NCBI GenBank assembly: GCA_003569245.1
Contig: BGOM01000011.1
Coordinates: 1 to 64,000, forward strand
Length of the DNA stretch: 64,000 nucleotides
Direction: 5' to 3'
Origin: Opitutia bacterium
GTDB lineage: Bacteria; Verrucomicrobiota; Verrucomicrobiia; Opitutales; UBA953
Made by a program: the position numbers and the translations under genes. Numbering within the stretch: position 1 is the first letter of the stretch; every line of letters starts with the position of its first letter. This document shows, piece by piece, positions 1 through 8,847 of this stretch. The notes below the pieces were generated by a model. The model made no database searches. It was not told the DNA's origin and saw only the letters and a list, made by a program, of their open reading frames with translations.

Positions 1-140
1 TCAATTGGACCAGCAACAACCATACCGCCGACCTGGTGGAGTTCTGCGCCTACGGTCCGGGGTCGGCCCTGTTCACGCCGTTCCTGCGGAACGACGAGGT
101 GCATGCCAAGGTGCTGCGCGCGACCGGCGTCGCCGGTTGA
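1..140 (+). CDS. Alkaline phosphatase family protein, C-terminal fragment
   Basis: This is the last 46 codons of a gene that begins before the window, read in the frame starting at base 3 and ending with TGA at 138-140. The peptide begins NWTSNNHTADLVEF and continues with AYGPGSALF, a weakly conserved tail and a stop. The W-T-S-x-N-H-T segment followed by 'AYGPGA'-type residues is the C-terminal signature of PhoA-type alkaline phosphatases; the histidine would be one of the zinc ligands. Such enzymes release phosphate from monoesters outside the cytoplasm. The family call rests only on this tail, so the exact subfamily and any signal peptide are unknown. Confidence 0.75.
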   Translation, partial: NWTSNNHTADLVEFCAYGPGSALFTPFLRNDEVHAKVLRATGVAG

Positions 141-153
141 TCGCCGGGGCAAC

Positions 154-178
154 AAAAAGGGCGTCCTTGCGGACGCCC
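154..178 (-). terminator. Intrinsic terminator downstream of the redoxin gene
   Basis: A perfect 8-bp stem, GGGCGTCC (159-166) and GGACGCCC (171-178), encloses a TTGC loop. On the minus strand the stem is followed directly by TTTTT (complement of 154-158). That is the layout of a Rho-independent terminator for the leftward redoxin gene ending at 199. It could also slow rightward transcription from the phosphatase gene, but no T-tract follows on the plus strand. Confidence 0.8.
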
Positions 179-198
179 TGCTCGGGGGGGCGCGAGGC

Positions 199-757
199 TT
201 AGTACTTCACGCCGCAGCCGTAGGGCTTGGGACGTGGTGACCTCGGGGGTCTTGCCTTCCTTCAGCGCCTTGATGGCGGCGGCGACATAGTGGTGGCCTT
301 CTCGATGTCGGCGGACTTCACGGAGGCGATGCTGTCGATGGCGCCCTTGTAGGCGAGGTTGCCCTTGGCGTCGATGACGAAGCAGTGCGGGGTGACCTTG
401 GCCTCGTAGGCGCGGGCGATGGACTTGTCCTCGTCGTTGATCACGGGTGGCGGGGTAAATAGCCGGCGGCGTCGTTGAGCTTATGCTTGCCGCTGTTGAT
501 CACGAGCCAGACGACGCCTTGGCCGATCGCGTCTTTCTGGGCGTTCTGCATGGCGCCGACGTCGTAGAACTTCTTCACGTAGGGGCAACCGGGGTTGTAC
601 CACTCGAGCACGACGGTCTTGCCCTTGAAGTCGGCGAGGGAGACGGTCTTGCCGTCTTTGTCCTTGGCGGTGAAGTCCGGGCGGGCTTGCCGATTTCCGG
701 GGCGGCGTAGCTGGCCAGGGTGGCCAGGCAGGCGAGGAGGGTGGGGAGGAGGCGCAT
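199..757 (-). pseudogene. Redoxin/thioredoxin-fold secreted protein, frameshifted
   Basis: Joined across frames, the region encodes a signal peptide (MRLLPTLLACLATLASYAAP), then PDFTAKDKDGKTVSLADFKG, EWYNPGCPYVKKFY, AKVTPHCFVIDAKGNLAYKG and a tail ending PYGCGVKY. This is the AhpC/TSA-redoxin family of single-cysteine (GCPYVKK) thioredoxin-fold proteins common in Verrucomicrobiota, which act on thiols or peroxides in the envelope. Four lesions break it. One C is missing from a C4 run near 679-681. A frame change and apparent loss of roughly 10-15 residues lies near 445-470. A base or more is missing near 285-292 (TNYVAAAI would be expected). One extra base lies near 226-228. The fragments still match the family well, so the loss is recent or partly a sequencing artefact. 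A strong terminator still follows the restored stop. Confidence 0.75.
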
Positions 758-908
758 GGGTGTTGGGGGGTGAGGTGGCTTTTGTAGGGAATTGATTCGA
801 CCATTTCAACCCCGCTGAACAGGAAAGTCGCCGGACGACAGGGAAAGCACGCCATTTTAACGCAGATTTGACTCATGGGTTGCCAAAATCGGCAAATCGG
901 GGGAAAGA

Positions 909-1727
909 ATGGGTCTGTCTATGGCCGACGCCCGTTCCATCGCCTTGGTTTGCGCCAACGAAGCCTCCCTCTGGGCGGAGCTGCGGCTGCGTGCCACCAC
1001 CATCACCCGGGCGGAGCCCACCCTGACCGGGCTGCTCGATCGGTATGTCCTCGGCCGCACGGACTTCGCCGACGGTATCGTCCGCCGGCTCGCGGAGCGG
1101 CTGGCCCCGACCGGGCAGGACCTGGAACTCGTCGCCCGCGCCTTGGCCGAGGCCGCCCGCCACGATCCCGAGGTCCTGGCCCAGATGCGCGGCGACATTC
1201 GCGCGATCCTCGAACGCGACCCGGCTACGGAGCATGCCTTGGTCCCGTTCCTCTGGTATAAGGGCTTTCACGCCATCTCGGCGCATCGGCTGGCCCACAC
1301 CTTGTGGAAGGCCGGCCGCCGCGAGCTGGCTCTCTACCTCCAGTCGCTCGTTTCCGAGCACCTCGCCGTGGACATCCATCCCGCGGCCCGCTTCGGCGTC
1401 GGTATCCTGCTCGACCATGCCACGGGCTTCGTCGCCGGTGAGACCAGCATCGTCGAGGATAACGTCTCCTTCCTCCATGAGGTCACCCTCGGCGGCACCG
1501 GCAAGGCCCGGGGCGACCGTCACCCGAAGATCCGCTCCGGCGTGCTCATCGGCGCCGGCGCGAAGATCCTGGGCAACATCACCATCGGCGAGGGCGCCAA
1601 GGTCGGCGCCGGCTCCGTCGTGCTGAAGGACGTGGCGCCGCACACCAGCGTGGCCGGCGTGCCCGCGGTGCTCATCGGTCAGGCTTCCGTCGACGCCCCC
1701 GCGCTCGACATGGATCACTCGCTCTGA
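909..1727 (+). CDS. cysE: Serine O-acetyltransferase
   Basis: CysE transfers acetyl from acetyl-CoA to L-serine, making O-acetylserine, the first step of cysteine synthesis in the cytoplasm. The 272-residue protein has the alpha-helical N-terminal domain (about 1-145) and a left-handed beta-helix of hexapeptide repeats (about 155-255). The helix includes the CysE-specific DHATGFVAGETSIV and HEVTLGGTGKARGDRHPKI segments, which carry the catalytic Asp/His and the acetyl-CoA loop. Length is normal for the family. An in-frame ATG four codons later (921) is an alternative start. The stop is two bases before the next ATG, so it is probably co-transcribed with the sensor kinase. A small hairpin (TTGCC/GGCAA, about 882-897) precedes the start; no known riboswitch is recognised there. 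Confidence 0.95.
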   Translation: MGLSMADARSIALVCANEASLWAELRLRATTITRAEPTLTGLLDRYVLGRTDFADGIVRRLAERLAPTGQDLELVARALAEAARHDPEVLAQMRGDIRAILERDPATEHALVPFLWYKGFHAISAHRLAHTLWKAGRRELALYLQSLVSEHLAVDIHPAARFGVGILLDHATGFVAGETSIVEDNVSFLHEVTLGGTGKARGDRHPKIRSGVLIGAGAKILGNITIGEGAKVGAGSVVLKDVAPHTSVAGVPAVLIGQASVDAPALDMDHSL

Positions 1728-1729
1728 CC

Positions 1730-3448
1730 ATGCCCGGCTCGCGCCCTCCGCAGGAACGACCGGGCGACGCGCGCGTCCTCGACTGTCTCTACCGCGTCGG
1801 CGCCTTCGTCAACGAGACCGAGGATCCCCGCGAGGCGCTCGACTTCATCCTCGCGGAGATCGTCCGTTCCCTCGGGGCGTCGTCCGCCTCCATCGCGCTG
1901 GTCGAGCCCACCACCGGCTCCCTGCGCATCGAGGTCTCCAACGGCCTCGACGAGGCCTCGGCCCAGCGGGTCATCCAGCAGGGGCAGGGCATCACCGGCT
2001 GGGTGGCGCTCAACGCCCGACCGCTGCGGGTCCCGGACGTTTCCAAGGATCCTCGCTATGTCGAGATCCGCGGCGGCATCCGTTCCGAGCTCGCGGTACC
2101 GATGGAGCTCATGGGTAATGTCATCGGCGTCGTCAACTGCGACTCCGACCGACCGGCCGCCTTCACCGAGCAGGATGTCGCCTTCCTCTCGTTGCTGACC
2201 AACGAGGCCTCCAAGGCCGTCGGCCGTATCTGGCTGTTGCGGCAGCTCCGCTCCAAGGCCGCCCAGCTCGAGGCGTTGGTCGGCGCCGCCCAGGGCCTGG
2301 CGCGCGAGCGCGACGAGCCGGGCATCGTCGTCGACCTGACCCGCGCCACGCGGGCCCTGCTCGGCGCCCGGGCCTGCGCCTACTACGGTCTCGCCGAGCG
2401 GACCCTCGCGCTCAAGCAGGTCGACGGCGATCTCGCCGGCTCCGCCTTCGCCCCGCGGCTCTCCCAGGATGAGACTTCCTTAGGTACCGTCGCCACGCGC
2501 CGCAAGCCCTTGGTCGTCCCGCTCGCCGGCAAGACCGAGGAGCACTTGTTCGCCCGGTTGGCGGAGCCCGTCGCCAGCTCCTCCTTGCTCGCCGTGCCGG
2601 TGCGCTACGAAGATGAGACCTTCGGGGTGCTCGTCTGCGTGGCGATGGGTGCCTACCGTTTCTCCGACGACGACAAGCACCTGGTGACGGCGCTCTCGTC
2701 CTTCGGCGCGTCCTCCCTCCAGAACGCCCGGCTGTACGCCAAGGTCTTCACGGTCGAGGAGGGGCTGCGTCGCAGCGAGCGTCTCACGGCGCTCGGCCTG
2801 CTCTCCGCCGAGGTGGCCCACGAGATCCGCAACCCGCTCACGGTGATGAAGCTCCTGTCCGACACCTTGGCGCAGGGCATGGCTCCGGCCGACCCGCGCG
2901 TCGAGGACCTCGGCGTGATGCGCGAGAAGATCGCCCACATGGAGGGCGTGGTCTCCCGCGTGCTGGGGATGAGCAAGGCGCAGTCGGGCGCGTTCAAGAC
3001 GCTCGATCTGCGGGCGGCGGCCGACAACGCCGTGCTGCTCCTGCGGCTCAAGCTACAGCAGCTGGGCGTCAAGGTGGACGTCACCTGCCCGGGGTCGCTG
3101 CCACCCATCGAGGGCAACGCCGGCCAGATCCAGCAGATCTTCCTGAACCTCATGATGAACGGCGTCCAGGCGATGGTCGGCGGCGGGGCGCTATCCCTGC
3201 GGCTCGGCGTCGAGCCCGGCCCGCAGGGCGACGTCGTCGCGGTGCGCATCACGGATACCGGCACCGGCATCCCGGCCGCGATCCTGCCCAAGATCTTTGA
3301 CTCGTTCTTCACCAGCCGCGAGGACGGCACGGGGCTGGGCCTGGCCATCGTGAAGCGCATCCTGCGAGACCACCGCGGCGACATCGTCGTCGAGTCGACC
3401 GGTCCCGCCGGGACGACGTTCAAGTTCTGGTTTCCCGTCGGGCGCTGA
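1730..3448 (+). CDS. GAF-domain sensor histidine kinase (orphan)
   Basis: A 572-residue cytosolic two-component kinase. Two GAF-like sensory domains (about 25-170 and 195-340) are followed by a HisKA dimerisation segment with EVAHEIRNPLTVMKLL, where H364 is the expected phosphorylation site. A HATPase domain follows with N-box NLMMNGVQAM, G1 DTGTGIP, F-box FDSFFT and G2 GTGLGLAIVKRI, ending at the C-terminus. No transmembrane helices or receiver domain are visible, and no response regulator is encoded nearby, so the partner is unknown. GAF domains bind small ligands such as cyclic nucleotides or sense redox state; the ligand cannot be told from the sequence. It starts two bases after cysE. 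Its last 29 bases overlap the convergent DedA gene. Confidence 0.9.
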   Translation: MPGSRPPQERPGDARVLDCLYRVGAFVNETEDPREALDFILAEIVRSLGASSASIALVEPTTGSLRIEVSNGLDEASAQRVIQQGQGITGWVALNARPLRVPDVSKDPRYVEIRGGIRSELAVPMELMGNVIGVVNCDSDRPAAFTEQDVAFLSLLTNEASKAVGRIWLLRQLRSKAAQLEALVGAAQGLARERDEPGIVVDLTRATRALLGARACAYYGLAERTLALKQVDGDLAGSAFAPRLSQDETSLGTVATRRKPLVVPLAGKTEEHLFARLAEPVASSSLLAVPVRYEDETFGVLVCVAMGAYRFSDDDKHLVTALSSFGASSLQNARLYAKVFTVEEGLRRSERLTALGLLSAEVAHEIRNPLTVMKLLSDTLAQGMAPADPRVEDLGVMREKIAHMEGVVSRVLGMSKAQSGAFKTLDLRAAADNAVLLLRLKLQQLGVKVDVTCPGSLPPIEGNAGQIQQIFLNLMMNGVQAMVGGGALSLRLGVEPGPQGDVVAVRITDTGTGIPAAILPKIFDSFFTSREDGTGLGLAIVKRILRDHRGDIVVESTGPAGTTFKFWFPVGR

Positions 3449-4079
3449 GCCACGCCCGACCGGCCCTGATCAGGACCGGCAGGAACGAAAGGAAGATCAC
3501 CCCGAGGGTGACCAGCCCCAGGTTGGCGGCCAGGGGCGTGCCACCGATCAGGTGGCCGAGCAGGACGAGCGAGCCGATCCAGACGACGGCCCCGACCACG
3601 TTCCAGAGGAAGAAGCGGCGCGGGGGCATCTTCCCCATGCCCGCGACGAACGGCACGAAGCTACGGATGATGGGGATGAAGCGGGCCATCACGAGGGAAC
3701 TGGCCCCTTTCTCGGCATAGTAAGCCCGGGCGGCCGCGAGGTAGCGGCGTTTGTAGAGCCGGCCATCTTCCCAGCGCTCGACCCGCTCGCCGAATTTCTC
3801 GCCCAGCCAGCGTCCCAGCTCGTTGCCGACGATGCCGGCGATGGTCAGCGCGAAAAAGAGCGTCCAGGGGTCGAGCAGGGCGGGACGCTCCCCGTTGGCG
3901 ATGGTCAGGATGCCGGCCACGACGATCATCGAGTCGCCGGGCAGGAAGAAGCCCAGCAGCAAGCCCGTCTCGGCGAACACGATCAGCGTCATCACCGGGA
4001 TGCCGCCGATCTTGATCATCTGCTCCACGTCGGACAGGGAGCGGAGGGCCGCCTTGAGGGTTTCGAACCAATGGTCCAT
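3420..4079 (-). CDS. DedA family membrane protein
   Basis: A 219-residue integral membrane protein of the DedA/VTT (SNARE-associated) family. These proteins act as inner-membrane flippases for undecaprenyl phosphate or other lipids and help maintain the proton motive force. Visible family marks are FAETGLLLGFFLPGDS near the N-terminus, GNELGRWLGEKFGER, and the re-entrant helix segment with MARFIPIIRSFVPFVAG. The F/YxR...R..P..R..G pattern carries the essential arginines. Several hydrophobic helices follow, to a basic C-terminus. The start chosen (MDHWFE) gives normal family length; the same frame runs open much farther upstream only as antisense of glnD. The 3' end overlaps the kinase gene by 29 bp. 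Confidence 0.93.
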   Translation of the reverse strand: MDHWFETLKAALRSLSDVEQMIKIGGIPVMTLIVFAETGLLLGFFLPGDSMIVVAGILTIANGERPALLDPWTLFFALTIAGIVGNELGRWLGEKFGERVERWEDGRLYKRRYLAAARAYYAEKGASSLVMARFIPIIRSFVPFVAGMGKMPPRRFFLWNVVGAVVWIGSLVLLGHLIGGTPLAANLGLVTLGVIFLSFLPVLIRAGRAWLSARRETRT

Positions 4080-4160
4080 GTCCCGAGTAAGGTCGGCCGC
4101 CGCGGCTTGGCAATCGCCCTTGAAGGAAAGGGGCTTTGCCGTCACGTTGGCGGTCGTCTC

Positions 4161-6833
4161 ATGTCGCCCGAGTTCGAGTCCTCCGCCGTCCGGTTGCGCC
4201 GCGCCGCGCTGAACCATGGCCTCGCCGGGCAGGCGGCCCTGAGCGGCGAGGTGGTTCCGCGGGCCAAGCAGTTCCTGCAGGAGGCCCGGGAGATCCAACT
4301 GGCGGCGCATCGTTCCGGCGTCCCCGGCGGCGAGGTCGCCCAATTGCGCTCCGACGCGGTGGACATCGTCATCGACGCCCTCTTCCTCCGGGCCGGACCC
4401 GCCGCGGCCGAACTGGCCTTGGTGGCCACGGGTGGTTACGGTCGGGCGGAACTGTGTCCGTTGAGCGACATCGACCTGCTCGTGCTCGTCCCGGAGCATA
4501 CGCCGGCGACGCAGGCGCTGGTGGAGTCGATCCTCTACCCGCTCTGGGACAGCGGCCTGAAGGTCGGGCAGTCCGTGCGCACCGTGCAGGAGTGCGCCGA
4601 CTACGCCAAGGAGGACCTGCATCTCCGCGTGGCCTTGCTCGAGACGCGGCTGCTCTGCGGCGCGCGGCCGCTTTATGCCCAGATCGAGGCCAGGGTCTCC
4701 GAGATGCTCAGCGGCGAGGCCTGGCGACCGCTCGCTCGTTCGATCGTGGAATCGCAGCGGAAGCGTCGCGAAAAGGCGGGCGGTAGCGCCTACCTGCAGG
4801 AGCCCGACCTCAAGAACGGCGTCGGGGCGCTCCGCGACGTGCAAGGCTGCGTCTGGCTGGCCCGCATCGCCCGCGGCGTCGCCGGCCTGGGCGCCGCCGG
4901 CTTCCTGCCGGTCGGCGACCTCCAGAAGTTCGAGCAGGCCAAGGCGACCTTGCTGCGCCTGCGCTGCGAGCTTCATTTCCAGGTGACCCGGCCGACCGAG
5001 CAGTTGTCGCTGGAGCGTCAGGACACGATGTCCGAGGCTCTCGGCCATCGCGGCACCTTGACCGAGCGCATCGGCGCGCTCATGCGCGAGTACTTCGACG
5101 CCGCCGACCATGTCCGGCGTTGCGTGGAGATGGTCGAAGGGGCCGTCATGGGCGAGCCCGAGCCCGAAGGGTGGGGCGAGCCGCTGCTGGTCGACGGTCT
5201 GCGCATCATCCGCGGCGGCACCGTCTCCGCCCAGCATCGCCTCGTCTTCGAGGAGGATCCGGGCCGGCTCGTCCGGCTGTTCCGCCATTGCCAGGTCCAT
5301 GAGGCCCGCCCGGAACGGGCCTTGTCCCTCCTTGTCCGCGAACGCGCCCACCTGCTCACGCCCGACCTCGCGCTCTCCGACGAATCCGCGAGCGCCCTCC
5401 GGGCGATGCTCACCGAGGCCGGCCGCGTGCATGCGGCCATCGACGCCTTGCGCGAACACGACCTGCTGTACCGGTTGGTGCCGGAGTTCGCCGGGTTGCA
5501 CTGCCTCGTGCAGTTCGAGTTCTACCACCGCTGGACGGCCGATGTGCACACCCTGCGCTGTCTCTGGGAGCTAGACGCCATCTACGCCGCCGCCACCCCG
5601 GTCGAGGAGCGTTACCGCGCCGTCGTGCTCGGCACCGAGGCGCCCTCCCTGCTTTACGCCATCCTCTTCCTCCATGACATCGCGAAGTCCGGTGGCATCG
5701 AGGGGCATGCCGAACGCGGGGTCCCGATGGCCGACGCGATCCTGAAGCGGCTCGGCTTCGACCACCGGGAGCGGGCCATCGCCGCCGGGGTGATCCGCCA
5801 TCACCTGGTCATGGGCCTGTATTGGCAGCGCCATGACGTGGACGATCCCGCCAACATCGAGCGCTTCGCCCGCCTCGTCGGCGACGATCAGGTGCTGAGC
5901 CACCTGCACGTCCACACCCGCTGCGATGCGCGAGCGACCTCGCCGGACCTCTGGACCGATTTCAAGGACGGGCAGCACTGGACATTGTACCGTCGCACGC
6001 TGGCCCGGCTCGCGGGCGAGGCCGACCGCGACGAAGGCGCCGCCAGCCAGGCCCTGCGCGCGGCGACGGACGCCCGGTTGGCGGGCGTCGCGCCGGCCGA
6101 CGAGGTGGAGGCCCACTTCACCCAGATGCCGGCGGGCTATTTCCAGCATGTCTCGTCGGAGGACGCCGCCGCGCACATCCGGATGATCCACGAGCTCATC
6201 ACCGCCGTGACGGCCAGCGACGCCGAGCTGTCCCTGCGGCCGATCGTCGACTGGCATGACGAGGTCGGGTCCGGTCAGTCCGTCGTCACCGTGGTCACCT
6301 GGGATCGCGCCGGTCTCTTCAGCCGCATGGCGGGCGCGTTCGCGGTGGCCGGCATCAACATCCTGTCGTGCCGGGCGTTCTCCCGCGAGGACGACGTGGC
6401 GCTCGACTTCTTCCGCGTCAGCCTGCCCATCGGCAAGGAGGCCGCCTCGAAGGCCCGTTTCACGGAGGCCTTGGGACGTTCGCTGGTCGATGGTTCCGAT
6501 CTGGTGGATGAGGTGGCGGCCGAGGAGACCCGCGCGGCGCTGACCGCCCCCCGCCGGCGCGCCCATGTGCCGCTGGCCCCGCAGGTGGAGGTCTACCGCG
6601 AGGACGCGCTCGACCGCATCGTCGTCGAACTCCAGTGCAACGACCGCATCGGCCTCCTGTTCCGCGTCGGCCGGGCGATCCGGGGCGCCGGCTACGCGAT
6701 CACCTTCGCCAACGTCGCGACGGAGCAGGGTTTCGCCTTGGATACCTTTTACCTGACCCCCGAGCGTGGCCGGACGGCTCCGCCCCGCCCGCCCGAGGAG
6801 CTTTCCGCCGCCCTGCGTGGGCTGGTCTCCTGA
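4161..6833 (+). CDS. glnD: [Protein-PII] uridylyltransferase / uridylyl-removing enzyme
   Basis: GlnD uridylylates and de-uridylylates PII proteins in response to glutamine, so it is the primary nitrogen sensor. In order, the 890 residues show a nucleotidyltransferase domain with GGYGRAELCPLSDIDLLVL (about 91-109; the two Asp of DID bind metal) and a helical linker. Next is an HD hydrolase domain (about 500-620) with FLHDIAKSG and VIRHHLVM. Two C-terminal ACT domains follow: VVTWDRAGLFSRMAGAFAVAG (about 705-780) and ELQCNDRIGLLFRVGRAI (about 815-885). The ATG at 4161 (MSPEFESS) was chosen because the open frame upstream is antisense to dedA and non-homologous. It appears to head a run glnD-msrA-rarA-dusB with gaps of 49, 6 and -4 bp. 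Confidence 0.95.
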   Translation: MSPEFESSAVRLRRAALNHGLAGQAALSGEVVPRAKQFLQEAREIQLAAHRSGVPGGEVAQLRSDAVDIVIDALFLRAGPAAAELALVATGGYGRAELCPLSDIDLLVLVPEHTPATQALVESILYPLWDSGLKVGQSVRTVQECADYAKEDLHLRVALLETRLLCGARPLYAQIEARVSEMLSGEAWRPLARSIVESQRKRREKAGGSAYLQEPDLKNGVGALRDVQGCVWLARIARGVAGLGAAGFLPVGDLQKFEQAKATLLRLRCELHFQVTRPTEQLSLERQDTMSEALGHRGTLTERIGALMREYFDAADHVRRCVEMVEGAVMGEPEPEGWGEPLLVDGLRIIRGGTVSAQHRLVFEEDPGRLVRLFRHCQVHEARPERALSLLVRERAHLLTPDLALSDESASALRAMLTEAGRVHAAIDALREHDLLYRLVPEFAGLHCLVQFEFYHRWTADVHTLRCLWELDAIYAAATPVEERYRAVVLGTEAPSLLYAILFLHDIAKSGGIEGHAERGVPMADAILKRLGFDHRERAIAAGVIRHHLVMGLYWQRHDVDDPANIERFARLVGDDQVLSHLHVHTRCDARATSPDLWTDFKDGQHWTLYRRTLARLAGEADRDEGAASQALRAATDARLAGVAPADEVEAHFTQMPAGYFQHVSSEDAAAHIRMIHELITAVTASDAELSLRPIVDWHDEVGSGQSVVTVVTWDRAGLFSRMAGAFAVAGINILSCRAFSREDDVALDFFRVSLPIGKEAASKARFTEALGRSLVDGSDLVDEVAAEETRAALTAPRRRAHVPLAPQVEVYREDALDRIVVELQCNDRIGLLFRVGRAIRGAGYAITFANVATEQGFALDTFYLTPERGRTAPPRPPEELSAALRGLVS

Positions 6834-6882
6834 TACGTCCCCCTTGCCAGCGCTCGCCAAATCACCACCATGGGGTCGTCCC

Positions 6883-7482
6883 ATGAAAGCCCTGCCTACC
6901 TTCGCCCTCCTCCTCGCCTTCGTCGGCCTCCTCGCCGCCGACGCTCCCGTTTCCAAGAACTCCCCCGCCATGTCCACCCCTCCCAAACTCGAGAAAGCCA
7001 CCTTCGGCGCCGGTTGTTTCTGGGGCGTCGAGTACCAGTACGCCAAGATTCCCGGCGTCGTCTCGGCCTTCTCCGGTTACGCCGGCGGCAAGGTGCTCAA
7101 TCCCACCTACCGGCAGGTCTGCGAGGACGAGACCGGCCACGCCGAGGTCGTCCAGATCACGTTCGATCCGGCCAAGGTCAGCTACCGGCAGCTCGTGGAG
7201 TATTTCTTCCGGATGCACAACCCGACCCAGGTCAACCGCCAGGGGCCGGACATCGGCGACCAGTACCGCTCCGTCATCTTCGCCCATTCGCCCGAGCAGC
7301 GCAAGGTCGCCGAGGAGGTGAAGGCCGCGCTGGAAGCCGCCCGGCGGTTCCCGGCCCCGATCGCCACGAAGATCGAGGGCGAGCAGGTCTTCTGGAAGGC
7401 CGAGGAGTACCATCAGAAATATTACGAGCGCAACGGCAAGAAGCCTTACTGCCACCTGATTCCCTACGCGGAGGAGAAGTGA
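6883..7482 (+). CDS. msrA: Peptide-methionine (S)-S-oxide reductase, exported
   Basis: MsrA reduces the S-epimer of methionine sulfoxide in oxidised proteins. The 199-residue protein contains the active-site motif GAGCFWGVE with catalytic Cys45. It also has the family segments SGYAGGKVLNPTYRQVC, GHAEVVQITFDP, DQYRSVIF and the C-terminal EEYHQKYYERN. An N-terminal hydrophobic stretch, KALPTFALLLAFVGLLAADA, looks like a Sec signal peptide, so the enzyme probably repairs envelope proteins rather than cytosolic ones. A second cysteine near the C-terminus (KPYCHLIPY) may act as resolving residue. It lies between glnD and rarA and is probably co-transcribed. Confidence 0.95.
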   Translation: MKALPTFALLLAFVGLLAADAPVSKNSPAMSTPPKLEKATFGAGCFWGVEYQYAKIPGVVSAFSGYAGGKVLNPTYRQVCEDETGHAEVVQITFDPAKVSYRQLVEYFFRMHNPTQVNRQGPDIGDQYRSVIFAHSPEQRKVAEEVKAALEAARRFPAPIATKIEGEQVFWKAEEYHQKYYERNGKKPYCHLIPYAEEK

Positions 7483-7488
7483 AAGGTC

Positions 7489-8847
7489 GTGGCTGAGCGG
7501 CGCACCGGGACGGACGCCCCGCTGCCGGGCTTCGGCCCGGCGGAGGTACCGGCCTTGCCGCCCGCCCGCCGCCCGTTGGCCGCGCGGATGCGCCCCCGCT
7601 CGCTCGCGGAAGTCGTCGGTCATGCGGCCCTGCTCGGGGCCGACGCCCTCCTGCCGCGCCTGCTCCGGGCCGATACCTTCGGTTCGCTCCTGTTCTACGG
7701 GCCGCCGGGTTGCGGGAAGACGACCCTCGCGGAAGTCATCGCCGCCGAGACGAAGTCCGAGGTCGTCCGCGTCAACGCCGTCCTGTCCGGGGCCGCGGAA
7801 CTCCGTGAGGTGCTCGCCGACGCCCGGCGCCATCCCGCGCGCAAGACCGTGCTGGTGGTGGACGAGATCCATCGTTTCAACAAGTCGCAGCAGGACCTGC
7901 TGCTGCCCGACGTCGAGGCCGGCGTGGTGCGCCTGATCGGTTGCACGACCCATAATCCCGGGCTGTACGTGGTCCCGGCCTTGCTCAGTCGCAGTCATCT
8001 TTTCCGGCTGGATCCGCTCTCCGTCGACGAGGTGGCGGCCTTCCTCGGTCGCGCCCTCGCGGACGCGGAGCGCGGGCTCGGCGCCCTCGGCATCAAGGCC
8101 GGCGAGGACGTCCTGCGGCAGGTGGCGGAGATGGCCGGCGGCGACCTGCGCCGGGCCCTGAATTGCCTCGAGACCCTCGTGCTGGCCGCGCCCGTCCTGG
8201 GGAGCGTGACGCCCGCGGCCGTGGCGGCCTTCGCGCGGGAAAGACGCATCCGTTACGACGACGGCGGCGACGACCATTACGACACCGCCTCCGCCTTCAT
8301 CAAGTCGGTGCGCGGCGGGGATCCCGACGCCGCCCTGTACTGGCTCTTCGTGATGCTCGAGGGCGGCGAGGAGCCGCGCTTCATCGCCCGCCGGCTTGTC
8401 ATCTGCGCGTCCGAGGACATCGGGTTGGCCGATTCGCGCGCCTTGGGCGTGGCCACGGCCGCTTTCCAGGCGTGCGAGCTGGTCGGGATGCCCGAGTGCG
8501 AGTACGCCCTGGCCCACGCGACCCTTTTCCTCGCCCTGTCCCCGAAGAGCAATCGCACCACCTTGGCGATCGCCGCGGCCAAGGAGGCCGTCCGCAGCCA
8601 GCCCCGGCAGGAGGTCCCGCTCCATCTCAAGGATGCCCATAACGCCACCAACAAGCGTCTGGGGCAGGGTGGGGGCTACCGCTACAGCCACGACTACCCC
8701 GAAGGCATCAGCGGCCAGGACTACCTCGCCCGCCCGCTCTCCCTTTACCATCCCGGTGAGGCTGGCGCCGAACCGGCGATCGCGGAGCGGCTGGCCCGCT
8801 GGCGCGAACTGAAGGCCGCCCTGAAGAAGCGGGAAGGCGGCCCGTGA
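7489..8847 (+). CDS. rarA: Replication-associated recombination protein A (AAA+ ATPase)
   Basis: RarA/MgsA is a clamp-loader-like AAA+ ATPase acting at stalled replication forks. The 452-residue protein has Walker A GPPGCGKTT (about residues 70-78), Walker B VLVVDEIHRFNKSQQD, sensor GCTTHNP, and the C-terminal tetramerisation region. That region has the family-specific ASAFIKSVRGGDPDAALYW, ARRLVICASEDIGLAD and YRYSHDYPEG segments. It starts at a GTG at 7489 with a GAAAGG-like ribosome site just upstream, which is unusual here because most genes lack one. Its end overlaps the dusB GTG by four bases (GTGA), showing translational coupling. No LexA-type box was noticed upstream. Confidence 0.94.
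   Translation: MAERRTGTDAPLPGFGPAEVPALPPARRPLAARMRPRSLAEVVGHAALLGADALLPRLLRADTFGSLLFYGPPGCGKTTLAEVIAAETKSEVVRVNAVLSGAAELREVLADARRHPARKTVLVVDEIHRFNKSQQDLLLPDVEAGVVRLIGCTTHNPGLYVVPALLSRSHLFRLDPLSVDEVAAFLGRALADAERGLGALGIKAGEDVLRQVAEMAGGDLRRALNCLETLVLAAPVLGSVTPAAVAAFARERRIRYDDGGDDHYDTASAFIKSVRGGDPDAALYWLFVMLEGGEEPRFIARRLVICASEDIGLADSRALGVATAAFQACELVGMPECEYALAHATLFLALSPKSNRTTLAIAAAKEAVRSQPRQEVPLHLKDAHNATNKRLGQGGGYRYSHDYPEGISGQDYLARPLSLYHPGEAGAEPAIAERLARWRELKAALKKREGGP

Noticed and set aside
3552-4160. N-terminal extension of GlnD
   Set aside because: The frame is open but antisense to the DedA gene and has no similarity to GlnD. The ATG at 4161 gives the normal length.
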